DNA of 7,310 bases from Acidilobaceae archaeon (GTDB lineage: Archaea > Thermoproteota > Thermoprotei_A > Sulfolobales > Acidilobaceae), in the NCBI GenBank assembly GCA_027081695.1, contig JALWJI010000016.1:1-7310 (forward strand), read 5' to 3'. Made by a program: the position numbers and the translations under genes. Below the pieces are notes generated by a model. The model saw only the letters and a list, made by a program, of their open reading frames with translations. It searched no databases and was not told the origin of the DNA. Within the stretch, counting starts at the first letter, position 1; each line of letters starts with the position of its first letter. This document shows positions 5,442 to 7,310 of this stretch, in pieces.

Positions 5442-6797
5442 ATGAGACTAGATCTCGACCTAGAGAAGCTATTAAAATACGCTGAGAAAATGGGAGCCTC
5501 CGAGGCAGAGCTCTCAGCATCCGTAACTGACAAATACGTTTTCGAGATATCCAAGGACAGCCTAGAGCGAGCCCTATCAACAACAACTATCGGATTCGGC
5601 ATACGGGTAGCAGTAGGCAAGAAGATTGGTGCTGCCGGCGGAGAGATAACCGGGGAAGAAGGAGCCCTCGAGATAATTAGGCACGCCATAAAGATAGCGA
5701 AAAGCACAAGAGAAGACGAAAAATGGCCAGGCTTCAACCCCAAAATAGGCAAAGCACCTGTAGAAGTCCCTGTCTACAGCGAGGAGACAGCTTCCCTAAC
5801 CGAAGAAGAAGGAGTAAAGATACTCCAAGGACAGTTAAAGCTAGTAAAAGAATCTGATCCAAGCATAACAGTTGCCGGAGCAGGATTCCGCGTCTCAAGA
5901 TCCTACTCGGAATTCATAAACTCTTACGGCGGCCCACTAGGAGAGAAATCAACCTCCTACTCATATGTACTGGAGCTTAAGAAGAAGACCGGGGAAGGCG
6001 AGGGCACCTACATAGACTGGAAGATGGGTGTAAAGCTAGACATCGAGGGAATAGAAGAAACTACTCAGAGAGCTATAAGCAGGGTATCTGACGCTGTCAA
6101 AGCGTCTCCCATAGAAGGATTCAAGGGTACACTGATACTAGACGATGCCGAAGCCGCATCGCTCCTAAGGATACTGATCGTCCCCGCAATATCGGCCGAC
6201 AACGTGCAACAGAGGCGGAGTCCTCTCGCAGGAAGACTCGGCGAAAAAGTCCTAAGCGAGAAGATAAACATAATCGATGACCCGTTCCTACCCTATGAGA
6301 CAGGCAGCGCAGTATTCGACGATGAGGGACACCCGACAAGCAAGAAAAACGTATTCGAGAAAGGCGTACTAGCCACATACCTTTATGATCATTATACTGC
6401 GAGTATAGAAGGAAGAGAGAGCACCGGAAACGGGTTCAAATCAGCCCACCACGCGCCACCTAGCCCGTCTCCATCAAACCTTGTCCTAGAGTCTACAGTT
6501 CATAAGGAGAAGCTCGAAGACGCTATAGGAGAAGTGGAGAAGGGACTATACGTGGTGTCAACGATCGGTAGCTGGCTCTCGAACCCTGTCAGTGGACAGA
6601 TAAACGCTACAGTTACGCTCGGGTACCTAATAGTAGGAGGAGAAATACAGAGGCCCGTGAAAGGAGTCGCTATCAGCGGGAACATCTACGAGGCACTCGC
6701 CGACTCCTTCCAGTACACTGCTGGCCCAAGGAGATGCCTGTTCGGCGTCTGCTCAAGCTCAATAGTTGTATCGGACTTCACGATCGCCGGGCACTAG
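5442..6797 (+). CDS. tldE: TldE/PmbA, non-catalytic partner of TldD
   Basis: This 451-residue protein is collinear with TldD and belongs to the TldD/PmbA family, but it has no HExxxH. The corresponding helix reads LLRILIVPAISADN (241-254), followed by the family segment SPLAGRLGEKVLSEKINIIDDP (260-281). Conserved blocks include YETGSAVFDDEG (285-296), FEKGVLATYLYD (305-316) and GYLIVGGEIQRPVKG (394-408). It is the structural, substrate-shaping subunit of the TldD-TldE protease. Two cysteines near the C-terminus (Cys432, Cys437) are present without an obvious metal site. The ATG at 5442 is preferred because of its ideal GGAGGTGA site; starting at the GTG at 5430 adds only MKRG and overlaps tldD by 4 bp. 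Its 3' end overlaps the convergent minus-strand gene by 20 bp. Confidence 0.94.
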   Translation: MRLDLDLEKLLKYAEKMGASEAELSASVTDKYVFEISKDSLERALSTTTIGFGIRVAVGKKIGAAGGEITGEEGALEIIRHAIKIAKSTREDEKWPGFNPKIGKAPVEVPVYSEETASLTEEEGVKILQGQLKLVKESDPSITVAGAGFRVSRSYSEFINSYGGPLGEKSTSYSYVLELKKKTGEGEGTYIDWKMGVKLDIEGIEETTQRAISRVSDAVKASPIEGFKGTLILDDAEAASLLRILIVPAISADNVQQRRSPLAGRLGEKVLSEKINIIDDPFLPYETGSAVFDDEGHPTSKKNVFEKGVLATYLYDHYTASIEGRESTGNGFKSAHHAPPSPSPSNLVLESTVHKEKLEDAIGEVEKGLYVVSTIGSWLSNPVSGQINATVTLGYLIVGGEIQRPVKGVAISGNIYEALADSFQYTAGPRRCLFGVCSSSIVVSDFTIAGH

Positions 6798-7308
6798 CTC
6801 TATAAACTATTTTTCCATCAATATAGACTACTCCTCCACCCTTCCGCTTCAATTTTTCAAGCATTTTCTGAGCCTCGCGACGATAACTAGAATATGCATC
6901 CCTCCTATTACGGGCAGGAATACCAGTTACATCCGTACAGACAGCAACGATCGTCACAGTAACATCGACGGTTTCTACGCTCCTCGCAATGCTAACCAGG
7001 TCATCCTCTAGTTCCCAAGGACACACGCTAGGTATTTCTAATACTACTTCCTCTGTCCCCCTCTCATAGTCGAGCCCATAGATCACAACGGCGCTCCACT
7101 TACGGGCAAAATCCTCCACCAGCCCAGTTAAAAGACCCGTAGCAGGATTAGGCTTATACCGGCTCCATCCCCTATCAGAGACAATCTCCTCGAACCTGTC
7201 CAGATCAATGATTATGAGAGAACCCTGAACCCCCGGGAACCGATATGGGGCGGTCGGTGTGAGACTAGGCCGTTCATTCTCGAGGTCCATGGCTGCCCGC
7301 GTCCCCAT
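6778..7308 (-). CDS. Small hypothetical protein, divergent GGDEF/nucleotidyl-cyclase-like fold (possibly 5'-partial)
   Basis: I do not recognise a named family. The 176-residue frame shows the spacing of a GGDEF-type palm domain. A first strand with a metal-binding pattern, IIIDLDRF (32-39, Asp35 and Asp37), resembles the DIDxFK block. A helix NPATGLLTGLVEDFARK (54-70) and a hairpin IYGLDYERGTEEVVLEIP (76-93) follow, where GTEE takes the GGDEF place. Then come VTVTIVAV (116-123) and a final helix-strand DAYSSYRREAQKMLEKLKRKGGGVVY (137-162), resembling the closing ADxAMYxAK segment. GTP cyclohydrolase III uses a related fold but is longer, with two such halves. The signature GGDEF is not intact, so activity is uncertain. 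The first ATG (7308) is 2 nt from the window edge and no stop precedes it, so the true start may lie outside; ATG at 7290 is another choice. It converges on tldE. Confidence 0.72.
   Translation of the reverse strand: MGTRAAMDLENERPSLTPTAPYRFPGVQGSLIIIDLDRFEEIVSDRGWSRYKPNPATGLLTGLVEDFARKWSAVVIYGLDYERGTEEVVLEIPSVCPWELEDDLVSIARSVETVDVTVTIVAVCTDVTGIPARNRRDAYSSYRREAQKMLEKLKRKGGGVVYIDGKIVYRASARRS
6810..6814 (+). terminator. Possible T-run terminator after tldE
   Basis: TTTTT begins 12 nt after the tldE stop codon. Archaeal RNA polymerase terminates at short U-runs without needing a hairpin, so this could end the tldDE transcript. It lies inside the convergent gene, so it is only a candidate. Confidence 0.3.
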
Positions 7309-7310
7309 CC

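Noticed and set aside
6778..7308. Assignment as GTP cyclohydrolase III or a Cas10-like CRISPR polymerase
   Set aside because: The protein is a single short domain without the second half of GTP cyclohydrolase III and without a GGDD motif. No CRISPR repeats or CARF/HEPN genes are in the window.

Overview
The window looks like a chromosomal segment of a hyperthermophilic crenarchaeon (Thermoproteota), most likely from the Desulfurococcales; the order is an inference. Four things support this: an archaeal-type mevalonate operon (HMG-CoA synthase, thiolase, DUF35), A-ending and AGA/AGG/ATA/CTA-rich codon use, Shine-Dalgarno sites matching GGAGGTGA, and BRE/TATA-like promoter boxes. Coding density is high. 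The two clear intergenic gaps are 120 and 137 bp, so no gene-free stretch exceeds 300 bases.

Layout. Positions 31-2713 (minus strand) hold a three-gene operon transcribed leftwards: HMG-CoA synthase (1640-2713), a thiolase-fold protein (480-1622) and a DUF35 zinc-ribbon/OB-fold protein (31-465), with gaps of 14-17 nt. Positions 2714-2833 form a divergent promoter region. A monocistronic radical SAM gene with a C-terminal TRAM-like domain lies at 2834-3877 (+). A short gap with an 8-bp inverted repeat and TATA-like boxes follows, then the tldD-tldE pair (4015-5433 and 5442-6797, +). A convergent minus-strand gene at 6778-7308 reaches the right edge and overlaps the tldE 3' end by 20 bp. It appears to encode a small, divergent GGDEF/nucleotidyl-cyclase-like protein.

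How the genes work together. In archaea the mevalonate trio forms one complex that condenses two acetyl-CoA to acetoacetyl-CoA (thiolase) and then to HMG-CoA (synthase), with DUF35 as the CoA-binding scaffold. This feeds isoprenoid lipid synthesis. The notable point here is that the thiolase has lost its nucleophilic cysteine: Glu occupies that position and the protein contains no cysteine at all. The two active-site histidines and the neighbouring HMG-CoA synthase active site are intact. TldD and TldE should form a heteromeric metalloprotease in which only TldD carries the zinc site. The radical SAM enzyme and the GGDEF-like protein have no assigned substrate.

Start-site note. Two genes (thiolase and tldE) have a GTG exactly 12 nt upstream of a better ATG, lying inside the Shine-Dalgarno sequence itself. 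The ATG was chosen in both cases.
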